Below, piece after piece: positions 23,401 through 31,207 of a stretch of DNA of 45,816 nt (positions within the stretch are counted from its first letter, which is position 1; each line of letters starts with the position of its first letter). The translations under genes and the position numbers were made by a program. The notes under the pieces were generated by a model. That model was not told the DNA's origin, searched no databases, and was given only the letters and a program-made list of their open reading frames with translations. Source of the DNA: [Zimmermannella] alba NBRC 15616 (GTDB taxonomy: Bacteria > Actinomycetota > Actinomycetes > Actinomycetales > Microbacteriaceae); assembly GCF_001570905.1 (NCBI RefSeq), contig NZ_BCSO01000014.1, positions 1 through 45,816 on the forward strand, written 5' to 3'.

Positions 23401-25148
23401 GCCAGTACCTCTCCCTCACCATCGACATCTTCCTGATCCTGAGTCACCTCGCCGAGGACGAGCCTGGCTCCCCGCTGGGCCTGACGGGCGCGCTTGCGGA
23501 GGATCTTGTCGCTCGCCTCGCGCTCACCGAGCGCTCCGGGCGTCCACAGCTCAACATCCTCATCCGAGTATTCGCTCTTGGAACTGCGGCGCTTGAGCGG
23601 CGGGAGCACCGCGCCGGGTGCGAGGCGACGAGCGGTGAGCAGGAACGCCGTGTGCGCCACCATGCGGTGGTCCGGGCGGACCGCGAGCCCCTCCACGTGC
23701 CAGCCGCGAACGAGCGTCTCGTCACACTGCGGTTCCGTGAAGCAGCCGGTCGCGCGGATGGCTTCGGCCACACGCGAGAGCTGGGTGACGGTTGCGACGT
23801 AGCAGCACAGGACGCCGCCAGGTGCAAGAGCATCCGCCACCACATCCAGGCACTCCCACGGGGCGAGCATGTCAAGGAGCACGCGATCGGCCTCGCCGGG
23901 CTGAACTGCCTGCGGCAGCGCCTCCTGCAGCTCGCCAATGACCACATCCCAGTTCTCGTTGCCGGGGCCCGTGACGCTTTCGACATTGCCGATCGCAACG
24001 TCCGCGAACTCTTCGCGACGTTCGAAGGAGACGAGGCGTCCCGTGCCAGCGAGTGCTCGCAGCAGCCACATCGACAGCCCACCCGAGCCAAGGCCCGCCT
24101 CGACGACGACGGCGCCCGGGCGGATGTCCGCCTTCGCGAGGATCTGTGCGGCATCCTTCGGGTAGATGATCGCGGCGCCGCGCGGCATCGACATGACGAC
24201 GTCGTTGAGCAGCGGGCGCAGGCACAGGTACGGGGTGCCGTCGCTTGCCTCCACGACCGAACCATCGGGCTTCCCGATGATGTCGTCGTGTGCGAGCGCG
24301 CCGCGGTGCGAGTGCCAGAACTTGCTTGGCTCCAGGTGCACGGTGGCAAGCCGCTGCTTCGGGCCGGTGAGCTGCACCCGCTCCCCCACACGGAATTCGC
24401 CGCGGAACGGCAGCGAACCAGAGGCAGTCTCGGTCGGCGTAGCAGAGGTGGTCATGGGCTCCTTGGAGGTTGCTCCCGTCTCGCGGGCGGCGGTGAGGAT
24501 ACGTGAGAGTTCGGCAACGGTGACGCCCTCGAGCGTGCTCCGAAGCGTCACGGATTCGCGGGGTTCGAGCGGTGCGCCGTGTGGGACGCCGAGGACGGCG
24601 GCACCGGCTGCGAGCGCGCTCGTGACGCCGTAGCGGGAATCCTCAATGACGACGCAGTCGCAGATGTCAACGCCGAGGCGCTCGGCGGCGAGCAGATACG
24701 GCTCCGGTGAGGGCTTGCCGGCAGAGACGTCCCGTGCCGTCACCACCGTGGCAAAGGGGTCGCCGCCGTGATCGGCAATGAGTGCCGTGACGAGCTCGGG
24801 CAGGGAGTTCGTGACGAGTGCGCACGGGATGCCTGCAGCGCGGACGGCGTCAAGAAGTTCACGTGCTCCGGGACGCCACGGCAGGCCACGTCGGGCCTCG
24901 GCGTGCACGTAGCTCGCGACCTCGGCGATGAGCGACTCCGGAGCATCCGTGATGTCGAAGGTCTCGGCAAACCAGCGTCCTGCCTTCTTGAGGTCTGCGC
25001 CGACAAGTTCGAGTTCTTGCTCGGGTGTGAGGGGCGGCAGGCCTCGGGCGTGCAGCATCGCCTCTTGGGCAGCGCGCCAGTGGGGCTCCGTGTCGACGAG
25101 CGTGCCGTCCATGTCCCAGAGAACGGCCGCCGGGAAGTAGGCGGTCAC
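23397..25148 (-). CDS. trmI: HAD-family phosphatase fused to tRNA m1A58 methyltransferase TrmI
   Basis: A single open frame of 583 codons. Residues 1 to about 225 are a HAD-IA phosphatase: LWDMDGTLVDTEPHW (nucleophile Asp), VTNSL, AGKPSPEP and VIEDSRYG. Residues 232-583 are TrmI: LHREF-like barrel start, RGAAIIYPKDAAQIL, SAM site VVEAGLGSGGLSMWLLRAL, and VLLDMLAPWE. TrmI makes m1A58 in the T-loop of tRNAs. No stop separates the two, yet a strong AAGGAG (24459-24464) lies 3 nt before an in-frame ATG at 24455, so a separate 352-residue TrmI may also be made. Start GTG 25148 has a TACACT box 7 nt upstream. It heads the long string of overlapping genes. Confidence 0.85.
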   Translation of the reverse strand: MTAYFPAAVLWDMDGTLVDTEPHWRAAQEAMLHARGLPPLTPEQELELVGADLKKAGRWFAETFDITDAPESLIAEVASYVHAEARRGLPWRPGARELLDAVRAAGIPCALVTNSLPELVTALIADHGGDPFATVVTARDVSAGKPSPEPYLLAAERLGVDICDCVVIEDSRYGVTSALAAGAAVLGVPHGAPLEPRESVTLRSTLEGVTVAELSRILTAARETGATSKEPMTTSATPTETASGSLPFRGEFRVGERVQLTGPKQRLATVHLEPSKFWHSHRGALAHDDIIGKPDGSVVEASDGTPYLCLRPLLNDVVMSMPRGAAIIYPKDAAQILAKADIRPGAVVVEAGLGSGGLSMWLLRALAGTGRLVSFERREEFADVAIGNVESVTGPGNENWDVVIGELQEALPQAVQPGEADRVLLDMLAPWECLDVVADALAPGGVLCCYVATVTQLSRVAEAIRATGCFTEPQCDETLVRGWHVEGLAVRPDHRMVAHTAFLLTARRLAPGAVLPPLKRRSSKSEYSDEDVELWTPGALGEREASDKILRKRARQAQRGARLVLGEVTQDQEDVDGEGEVLA

Positions 25149-25155
25149 CTGGTTC

Positions 25156-25161
25156 AGTGTA
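25156..25161 (-). promoter_or_regulatory. -10 box at the head of the HAD-trmI-to-lnt gene string
   Basis: TACACT on the minus strand ends 7 nt before GTG 25148. No Shine-Dalgarno sequence and no well-spaced -35 are seen. It is the only clear promoter found before about 11 kb of overlapping genes. Confidence 0.45.
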
Positions 25162-25269
25162 GTCAGAACCGGGTGGCAATCCGGCGAGCGCGACAAGCCA
25201 GCCGCGGGCACTCGTGGAGCACCCCGCACGTATCCTGGTGGAACGTCCATTCCACGCATGAGGAGCACC

Positions 25270-26403
25270 GTGAACGATTTCGACGAGGCCAAGGCCCGCC
25301 GACCCAAGCACGCCGCCGAGCCGGACATCACGCCCCGGGAACAGGATGTTCGCTCCTTCTCCGACGGCCGCATCTTGCTGGTCGCGTTCAAGGGATGGAA
25401 TGACGCTGGTGACGCAGCCACCGAGGCCGCCCGCCATGTGCAGGAGCGTCTCATCGAGAGTTCAGAGCGCGTGTGGGTGTGCGACGACGAACGCTTCTTT
25501 GACTATTCCCTTCACCGCCCGATCGTGCGCTTTGCTGAGGGTGGCGAGCGGGAGCTCGTGTGGCCGTCGGTGACCATGACCGGCCCGAAGGATCTCGAAT
25601 CTGCTCGCGCCGCATCCATTGCTGTTGACGCGGAGATGTCGGTGTCCGGCGAGAACAGCAACATTTTTGTGCTCACGGGGATCGAACCGACCCTCAACTG
25701 GAAGAGCTTTGTCGAGTGCCTGTTTGAAGCGATCGACTACTTCGAGATCGACCGGATCATCCTCACAGGTGCCTTGCTCGCGGATACTCCGCACACGCGT
25801 CCGACCACGGTCTACGCCTCGAGTGAGCACCCCGGCGTGCGCGAAGAGCTCGGCGTGAGTCGGAGCGACTACGAGGGTCCGACGGGCATGCTCGGCCTCA
25901 TCTCGAGTGCTGCCTACGCGGTGGGGATCCCCTGCGTGAGCTACTGGGCAGCGGTGCCGCACTACGCGAACACGACGCCCTCCCCCAAAGCCACGACCGC
26001 GCTCCTCGACAAACTCGAAGAGGTGCTCGACCTCACCATCTCGCGCGGTGAGCTCGTCGAAGAAGCGCAGCGCTGGCAGGAAGCCGTCAACGTGATCGCC
26101 AGTCAGGATGACGATCTGCGCGAGTACATTCGCGTGCTCGAGCACACCTACGACACGGTCGAGGCACCGGAAGCATCCGGCGAAGCAATCGCCCGCGAGT
26201 TCGAGCGCTATCTCGAGCAGTCTGCCAATACGACCAAGTCCACAGGTTCGGCAAGCCACCCGAGCGCACGACTGGATGCTGGCAGCGTAGTCTCAGCGCG
26301 CGAGGACACCGCCGACGAGCCGGGCGACGAGGGTGACAGTCAGGACACCGACCCCTCGTCGAACCCCGACGGTGAGCCGGAGACCGACGACGAGCGCGGC
26401 TAG
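25270..26403 (+). CDS. PAC2-family protein
   Basis: 377 residues. The PAC2 core spans about 25-290: ILLVAFKGWNDAGDAATEAARHV near the start, then FVLTGIEPTLNWKSF, IILTGALLADTPHTRPTTV and YEGPTGMLGLISSAAYAVGIPCVSYWAAVPHY. The last 70 residues are acidic and low-complexity. PAC2 proteins resemble eukaryotic proteasome-assembly chaperones; actinobacterial members (such as Rv2125) have no firm role and persist without proteasomes. I prefer GTG 25270, 4 nt after GAGGAG, over the ATG at 25258. Its stop codon interlocks with the mshC stop in a CTAG. Confidence 0.9.
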   Translation: MNDFDEAKARRPKHAAEPDITPREQDVRSFSDGRILLVAFKGWNDAGDAATEAARHVQERLIESSERVWVCDDERFFDYSLHRPIVRFAEGGERELVWPSVTMTGPKDLESARAASIAVDAEMSVSGENSNIFVLTGIEPTLNWKSFVECLFEAIDYFEIDRIILTGALLADTPHTRPTTVYASSEHPGVREELGVSRSDYEGPTGMLGLISSAAYAVGIPCVSYWAAVPHYANTTPSPKATTALLDKLEEVLDLTISRGELVEEAQRWQEAVNVIASQDDDLREYIRVLEHTYDTVEAPEASGEAIAREFERYLEQSANTTKSTGSASHPSARLDAGSVVSAREDTADEPGDEGDSQDTDPSSNPDGEPETDDERG

Positions 26404-27713
26404 CGGAGCTGGATGCCGAGGAGCGCGTCGATGAGCAGCGGCACGCCGTAGACATCCGCCTGTGACGTCTCGTCCGTGAGCTGAGGCTCGGCGGCGACCC
26501 AGGCATCCACGATCTCGAGCATGCGGGGCGTGTCGAGGTCATCCGCCATTGCCTCACGAAGCGCGGCCATGACGGGACCTTCTAGCTCCTCGGCCTGGGC
26601 TGTCTCGGGAAGCGTCGCAACGCGTGCGCACCAGCGTTCGAGGCGCGCGATCCCGTCCTGGAGCCCTTCTTCGGTCCACTCCCAGTCCTCGCGGTAGCGG
26701 TGCGCGAGAATCGCGAGGCGGATGGCACGGGGGTCGACACCGCGCTCGCGGAGCTTCGACACGAGCACGAGATTGCCGAGCGACTTCGACATTTTTTCGC
26801 CGTCGTAGGCGATGAGACCGGCGTGCGCGTAGCGGGTCGCGAACGGCTCCCCCGTCACCGCGCTCGCGTGCTGGGCTGACATCTCGTGGTGCGGGAAGCG
26901 CAGATCGCGGCCGCCACCCTGCAGCGTGATGTGTGTGCCGAGTTCGGCGTTCGCGATGATGGCGCACTCGACATGCCAGCCCGGGCGACCCGCACCAAAG
27001 TGGGTCTCCCACGCGGGCTCACCCTCGCGGGCTGCACGCCAGAGCAGCGGGTCGAAGGGGTCGCGCTTGCCGGGACGCTCCGGATCGCCACCGAACTCGC
27101 GAAACACGCGGTCAAGCTCGACATCGTCGAAGTGAGACACTGTGCCAAGCGGGAAGACACCATCGAGGTCTTCCGCAGCACGATGATCGAAGTAGAGATC
27201 ACACGCATCCGCATCAACCGCTGCCGGTGTCGCGTCGGCAGCGATCGGCACCCGGTACGCGATCCCCTGCTCAAGAAGCTGGCCGATAGCGCTCGCGGTC
27301 TCCGGAATGATGTCCTGCACACGCACGTAGGCGTCCGGCGGGAGGATCCGCAGCGCTTCCATGTCGCCTCGGAAGAGATTCGTCTGGTCCTCGGCCAGGG
27401 CTCGCCAGTCAACGCCCGTCTTATCGGCTCGCTCGAGGAGCGGATCGTCGACATCCGTCACGTTCTGGGCGTAGTGGACAGTGATACCGGCATCGCGCCA
27501 GGCACGCTGCACGCTGTCGAAGGCGAGATAGGTCGCGGCGTGGCCAAGGTGCGTCGCGTCGTACGGCGTGATGCCGCACACGTAGAGCGTTGCTTCCGGA
27601 CCCGTCTCGATGGTCTCGACCCGCTCGAGCGCGGAGTCGTAGAGCTTCAACGGGCGGCCCCGGCCGGGGGCACTCGGGAGGGAGGGAACAAGCCAGCTGG
27701 GGATGTGTTGCAC
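26400..27713 (-). CDS. mshC: Cysteine--GlcN-inositol ligase MshC (mycothiol synthesis)
   Basis: 437 residues of class I synthetase fold. The HIGH-type motif is HLGH (55-58), and KMSKS is at 307-311. Zn-site residues include Cys46 in VCGITPYD and Cys250 in WHVECAIIA, with HHE at 275-277. VDADACDLYFD and the short C-terminus distinguish it from CysS, as does the opening PLKLYDSALERV. It joins cysteine to GlcN-Ins using ATP, the third step of mycothiol synthesis. GTG 27713 begins 9 bp after the uppP stop, so the two form an operon. It meets the PAC2 gene tail to tail with a 4-bp overlap. Confidence 0.95.
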   Translation of the reverse strand: MQHIPSWLVPSLPSAPGRGRPLKLYDSALERVETIETGPEATLYVCGITPYDATHLGHAATYLAFDSVQRAWRDAGITVHYAQNVTDVDDPLLERADKTGVDWRALAEDQTNLFRGDMEALRILPPDAYVRVQDIIPETASAIGQLLEQGIAYRVPIAADATPAAVDADACDLYFDHRAAEDLDGVFPLGTVSHFDDVELDRVFREFGGDPERPGKRDPFDPLLWRAAREGEPAWETHFGAGRPGWHVECAIIANAELGTHITLQGGGRDLRFPHHEMSAQHASAVTGEPFATRYAHAGLIAYDGEKMSKSLGNLVLVSKLRERGVDPRAIRLAILAHRYREDWEWTEEGLQDGIARLERWCARVATLPETAQAEELEGPVMAALREAMADDLDTPRMLEIVDAWVAAEPQLTDETSQADVYGVPLLIDALLGIQLR

Positions 27714-27722
27714 GCTTGGAGC

Positions 27723-28565
27723 CTAGACGTGCACGCCGGAAAGCGGGTTCAAGATGCCGAAGGCGAGGCACATGAGGATGATCGTGCCGATGACGATGCG
27801 GTAGAGCACGAACGGCATAAAGCTGTGGTTCTCGATGTAGCGCATGAAGTACTTGATGACGAACCAACCCACGACACCGGCGACGATCGTCGCGAACATC
27901 GTCGGACCCCAACCAAGGCCGGTCGAGGTGCCGTCCTTGAGGGCCGAGACGAGCTCGTGCAGACCCGAACCGAAGACAGCAGGGATTGCGAGCAGGAAGC
28001 CGTAGCGGGCCGCCGAGGGGCGGTCGTAGCCGAGAAGACGGCCGGCCGTGATCGTGCCGCCAGAGCGCGAGACACCGGGGATGAGTGCGAGGGCCTGCGC
28101 GAAACCGTAGATGATGCCGTGCTTCACGGTGAGGTTCTCGAGGGTGAGGACCTTCTTTCCGAGCACGTCAGCGACACCGAGGATGACACCGAAGATGATG
28201 AGCGTCGCGCCGACGAACCAGAGGGAACGGAACTGGTCACGGATGAAGCCCTGCAGGAGCACGCCCAGGATGACGATCGGCAGCGTGCCGATGATGATGT
28301 ACCACCCCATCCGCACATCCGGGTGGTCCTTCGCGACCTTGCCCGTGAAAGAGCCAAACCAGGCCTTCAGGATACGGACGATGTCGTTCCACACGTAGAT
28401 GACGACGGCCGCCTCAGTGCCGATCTGCGTGATGGCCGTAAAGGTGGCCCCGGGGTCGCCACCGAACCATTCGCCAACGATGCGCAGGTGAGCACTCGAG
28501 GAGACGGGCAGAAACTCGGTGAGTCCCTGCACGAGTCCGAGGACGAATGCGGCTAGCCAATCCAT
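27723..28565 (-). CDS. uppP: Undecaprenyl-diphosphatase UppP (BacA)
   Basis: 280 residues, about eight membrane segments. The first catalytic motif [18 protein letters not shown] (residues 10-27; Glu17, Ser22-24, His26) and the second [10 protein letters not shown], with its Arg, are intact. It dephosphorylates undecaprenyl diphosphate to recycle the lipid carrier of peptidoglycan synthesis and gives bacitracin tolerance. ATG 28565 has GAAGGG 9 nt upstream. A small hairpin (TGCTCG/CGAGCA around 28583-28597) lies in the leader. mshC follows 9 bp downstream, an arrangement I have seen in other actinobacteria. Confidence 0.97.
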   Translation of the reverse strand: MDWLAAFVLGLVQGLTEFLPVSSSAHLRIVGEWFGGDPGATFTAITQIGTEAAVVIYVWNDIVRILKAWFGSFTGKVAKDHPDVRMGWYIIIGTLPIVILGVLLQGFIRDQFRSLWFVGATLIIFGVILGVADVLGKKVLTLENLTVKHGIIYGFAQALALIPGVSRSGGTITAGRLLGYDRPSAARYGFLLAIPAVFGSGLHELVSALKDGTSTGLGWGPTMFATIVAGVVGWFVIKYFMRYIENHSFMPFVLYRIVIGTIILMCLAFGILNPLSGVHV

Positions 28566-28598
28566 GTGGTGTATCCCTTCTGGCTGCTCGTCGCGAGC

Positions 28599-28626
28599 AA
28601 CGACGCGATGCTACGCGCCGAATCCC
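28599..28626 (-). promoter_or_regulatory. Near-consensus sigma-R-type promoter before uppP-mshC
   Basis: On the minus strand GGGATT (28626-28621), 19 nt, then GTT (28601-28599). One base differs from GGGAAT, and 19-nt spacers occur in sigma-R promoters. Placing mshC under thiol-stress control would make sense, but a chance match is possible. Confidence 0.3.
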
Positions 28627-28720
28627 GAAGGACAGGTGCGGCGTGCCGAATGAATGTTCCGAGATGGAGCGATTGCCCAGCTCGTCCTCCTGGCGGTAGA
28701 GCGCGGGCAGCGTCCAGGGA

Positions 28721-30028
28721 CTAGTACTCGAGCAGGAAGTCACGCAGCACGTGACGGCCGAATACCAGCGCGTCGAGCGGCACGCGCTCATCGATGCCGT
28801 GGAACATGCCCGGGAAGTCGAGCTCTGCCGGGAGCTTGAGCGGTGCGAAGCCATAGCCGTGGATGCCGAGCTTCGAGAGCGCCTTATTGTCGGTGCCAGC
28901 CGAGAGGAAGTACGGGATGACGCGGGCGCCCGGGTCGTGCTTGCGGAGCGCCGTCACCGCCGCGTCAAAGAGCGGGCCGCTCGCCGGAGCCTCGGCGCCC
29001 ACATCCCGCCAGCTCACCTCGATCTCGACCTCGTCGCCGACGATCTGCTGAATCTCGCGGAGAATTTCGTCTTCTTTCCCCGGGAACGGGCGAACGTCAA
29101 TCGCGACGGTCGCCTCCTCGGGGATGACGTTGTGCTTGTAGCCTGCCTGGAGCATCGTCGGGTTGCTCGTCGTGCGAAGGCTCGCCGTGAGGAAGCCTGC
29201 TGCCTTGCCCGAGTTCTCGGCGATCTTCTGCGGGTCGCTTGGGTCCATCTTGAGGAGCTCGGCAAGCTCGCGCACCATGCGTTCGGTCGTGTCGTTGAGC
29301 ATGATCGGCCACTCGTGCTCGGCCAGGCGTGCGATCGCTCGGGCAAGCGTCGAGATGGCGTTCTGCTCGGCGGGGACGACGCGGGAGCCGTGGCCTGCGG
29401 GCTTGTGTACGCGCAGCTTGATCCAGAGCATTGCCTTCTCGCCGGTCTGCACGAGGTAGGCGCGCTCGTCACCGATCGTGACCGAGTAACCGCCCACTTC
29501 GGAGATCGCGGTCGTGGCGCCCTTGAAAAGTTCCGGGCGCTCGCGGACGGCATAGTGTGAGCCGAATTGGCCACCGTTCTCTTCGTCAGCGAACATCGCG
29601 ACGATGAGGTCACGTGAGGGGCGCTGACCGTTTGCAAAGATCTCTTCGATCGCGGTGACGATCATGGCGTCCATGTTTTTCATGTCGACGGCGCCGCGAC
29701 CCCAGACGCAACCGTCCTTGACGACCGCCTCGAAGGGGTTGACGCTCCACTGTGCCGGGTCGGCGGGGACGACATCCGTGTGGCCGTGCACGACGAGTGC
29801 GGGCTTCGAACGGTCCGTGCCCTCAATGCGGGTAACGAAGCTCGTGCGGCGGGGAGCTGACTCGAACATGTCGATCGTGAGACCGAGCTTCTCAAAACGA
29901 GCCGCCAGGAACTCGGCGCACTCGGTCTCCCCCTTCGACTTCCCCTCGCCGTAGTTGCTTGTGTCGAAGCGGATGAGCTCACGCGTGAGCTCAACGGTGG
30001 GGTCGTGGAGGAGCGTGTCGTCAGTCAT
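28721..30028 (-). CDS. M20-family metallopeptidase (dipeptidase/deacylase type)
   Basis: 435 residues. Zinc ligands and helpers of the M20 family are in place: LVVHGHTDVVP (His83, Asp85), WGRGAVDMKNM (Asp115), and ADEENGG (Glu149 base, Glu150). A dimerisation lid domain follows, and ELDFPGMFHGIDERVP near the end holds the last His/Glu. It acts on dipeptides or N-acyl amino acids in the cytosol; the exact substrate is not readable. The start is ATG 30028, with TACCGT 7 nt upstream and no Shine-Dalgarno sequence. The 155 bp after its stop (28566-28720) show no gene. Confidence 0.93.
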   Translation of the reverse strand: MTDDTLLHDPTVELTRELIRFDTSNYGEGKSKGETECAEFLAARFEKLGLTIDMFESAPRRTSFVTRIEGTDRSKPALVVHGHTDVVPADPAQWSVNPFEAVVKDGCVWGRGAVDMKNMDAMIVTAIEEIFANGQRPSRDLIVAMFADEENGGQFGSHYAVRERPELFKGATTAISEVGGYSVTIGDERAYLVQTGEKAMLWIKLRVHKPAGHGSRVVPAEQNAISTLARAIARLAEHEWPIMLNDTTERMVRELAELLKMDPSDPQKIAENSGKAAGFLTASLRTTSNPTMLQAGYKHNVIPEEATVAIDVRPFPGKEDEILREIQQIVGDEVEIEVSWRDVGAEAPASGPLFDAAVTALRKHDPGARVIPYFLSAGTDNKALSKLGIHGYGFAPLKLPAELDFPGMFHGIDERVPLDALVFGRHVLRDFLLEY

Positions 30029-30035
30029 GGCATCT

Positions 30036-30041
30036 ACGGTA
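30036..30041 (-). promoter_or_regulatory. -10 box, leaderless start of the M20 gene
   Basis: TACCGT on the minus strand ends 7 nt before ATG 30028, without a ribosome-binding site. Confidence 0.4.
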
Positions 30042-30170
30042 CGCCTGCAGGTGCGTCGGGGAGGGGATGCGAGGCCTGCTTTCATGCGCGACACGCCGTG
30101 TGTGCCTCGATTCGCATTTTCGGAGAACGCCGGGTAATGTCTTACTTCGTGCTCAGGCACGCCACACCAT

Positions 30171-30256
30171 GCGCGGGTGGCGGAATTGGCAGACGCGCTA
30201 GCTTGAGGTGCTAGTGCCCGTATTAGGGCGTGGGGGTTCAAGTCCCCCCTCGCGCA
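30171..30256 (+). tRNA. tRNA-Leu (anticodon GAG)
   Basis: The 86-nt sequence folds as a class II tRNA. Acceptor GCGCGGG pairs with CTCGCGC (one G-T), followed by discriminator A at 30256. The anticodon arm is CTAGC-TTGAGGT-GCTAG, giving GAG. A long variable arm (TGCCCGTATTAGGGCG) and a T arm GGGGG-TTCAAGT-CCCCC follow. CCA is not encoded. It reads Leu codons CUC and CUU, the former very common in this genome. A terminator follows within 8 nt. No integrated element is seen at its 3' end. Confidence 0.97.
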
Positions 30257-30263
30257 CGAAGAG

Positions 30264-30290
30264 AAGGCCCCGGTCCTAGACCGGGGCCTT
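30264..30290 (+). terminator. Terminator of the tRNA-Leu gene
   Basis: A perfect 12-bp stem pairs AAGGCCCCGGTC (30264-30275) with GACCGGGGCCTT (30279-30290) across a CTA loop, followed by a T-rich stretch. Confidence 0.85.
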
Positions 30291-30441
30291 CGTCGTTTCT
30301 ACCCCGTCATGGCAGGGATGCTGGCGAGTTGCTGGGAGCGTTCGATCTCTGCCGCGAGGCAGAGGGTCTTGGACTGATTGGGGCCGTAACGTTGCCACGG
30401 CACTGCGTCGCCCGAACACGGTGTCGTTGAGAGGAATTGTT

Positions 30442-31146
30442 GTGACCACTCCCCTGATCATGGCTGCGGACCAGTCAGCGCTTGGTACCTTCGGCCAGTG
30501 GGCCGTCGATGTAATGGGCCAGCTTGGCTCCTTCGGCATTGGTGTGCTGGTTGCTGCGGAAAACCTCTTCCCGCCGATCCCGAGCGAGGTCATCCTGCCG
30601 CTCGGTGGTTTTGCGGCTGCCCAGGGCAAGTTCACGCTCTTTGAGGCGATCCTCTGGGCAACGATCGGCTCGGTGGTGGGTGCGTACATGCTCTACGCGC
30701 TTGGCCGCCTGCTCGGCCACGACCGCATGGTCTGGATCGCCGACAAAATGCCGCTTGTTGACTCGAATGACATCAAGAAAACGGTTGGCTGGTTTGACCG
30801 CCACGGCACGAAGGCCGTCTTCTTCGGCCGCATGCTGCCCATTTTCCGTTCGCTGATCTCCATCCCGGCAGGTATCGAAAAGATGCCGCTCGTGAAGTTC
30901 GGTCTTCTCACGACCGCGGGATCGCTCATTTGGAACACGATTTTCGTCGTCGCCGGATTCGTCCTCGGTGAGAACTGGGACGTCGTTCTGCAGTACGCCG
31001 ACATCCTGCAGAACATCGTCATCGTCGCCGTCCTCATTGGTATCGCCTGGTGGCTTGTGCAGAAGATTCGCAAGCACAACGCGCGAAAGCGTGCCGGCGC
31101 GGTGAACGCAGAGGCCGCAGCAAGCGACACGGACACACTGAACTAG
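30442..31146 (+). CDS. DedA-family membrane protein
   Basis: 234 residues with about five hydrophobic segments. AAENLFPPIPSEVILPLGGF is the DedA re-entrant motif with its acidic residue and prolines. FFGRMLPIFRSLISIPAG carries the conserved FxGRxxPxxR arginines. Family members are proton-coupled transporters, several linked to undecaprenyl-phosphate or phospholipid flipping and to envelope stress tolerance. That is suggestive near uppP, though the two are not co-transcribed. GTG 30442 follows AGAGGA by about 7 nt. A basic C-terminal tail faces the cytosol. Confidence 0.93.
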   Translation: MTTPLIMAADQSALGTFGQWAVDVMGQLGSFGIGVLVAAENLFPPIPSEVILPLGGFAAAQGKFTLFEAILWATIGSVVGAYMLYALGRLLGHDRMVWIADKMPLVDSNDIKKTVGWFDRHGTKAVFFGRMLPIFRSLISIPAGIEKMPLVKFGLLTTAGSLIWNTIFVVAGFVLGENWDVVLQYADILQNIVIVAVLIGIAWWLVQKIRKHNARKRAGAVNAEAAASDTDTLN

Positions 31147-31158
31147 CGCTTGGTTCTG

Positions 31159-31188
31159 CGGGGCGTCAGCACACGTGCTGGCGCCCCG
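31159..31188. terminator. Terminator between the dedA-like and helicase genes
   Basis: CGGGGCGTCAGCA (31159-31171) pairs with TGCTGGCGCCCCG (31176-31188), one G-T, a 4-nt loop. It lies between converging genes and can serve both. Confidence 0.8.
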
Positions 31189-31207
31189 TTGTCGTGTGTG
31201 AGGTGTC

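Noticed and set aside
28655-28705. tRNA-like D arm (GCTC...GGCGGTAGAGC) between uppP and the M20 gene
   Set aside because: No anticodon arm, T arm or acceptor pairing follows at the right distance, so it is most likely chance.
30171-30441. tRNA-Leu 3' end as an integration site for a mobile element
   Set aside because: The tRNA is followed at once by a terminator and a normal dedA-like gene; no integrase and no repeated tRNA 3' end were seen.
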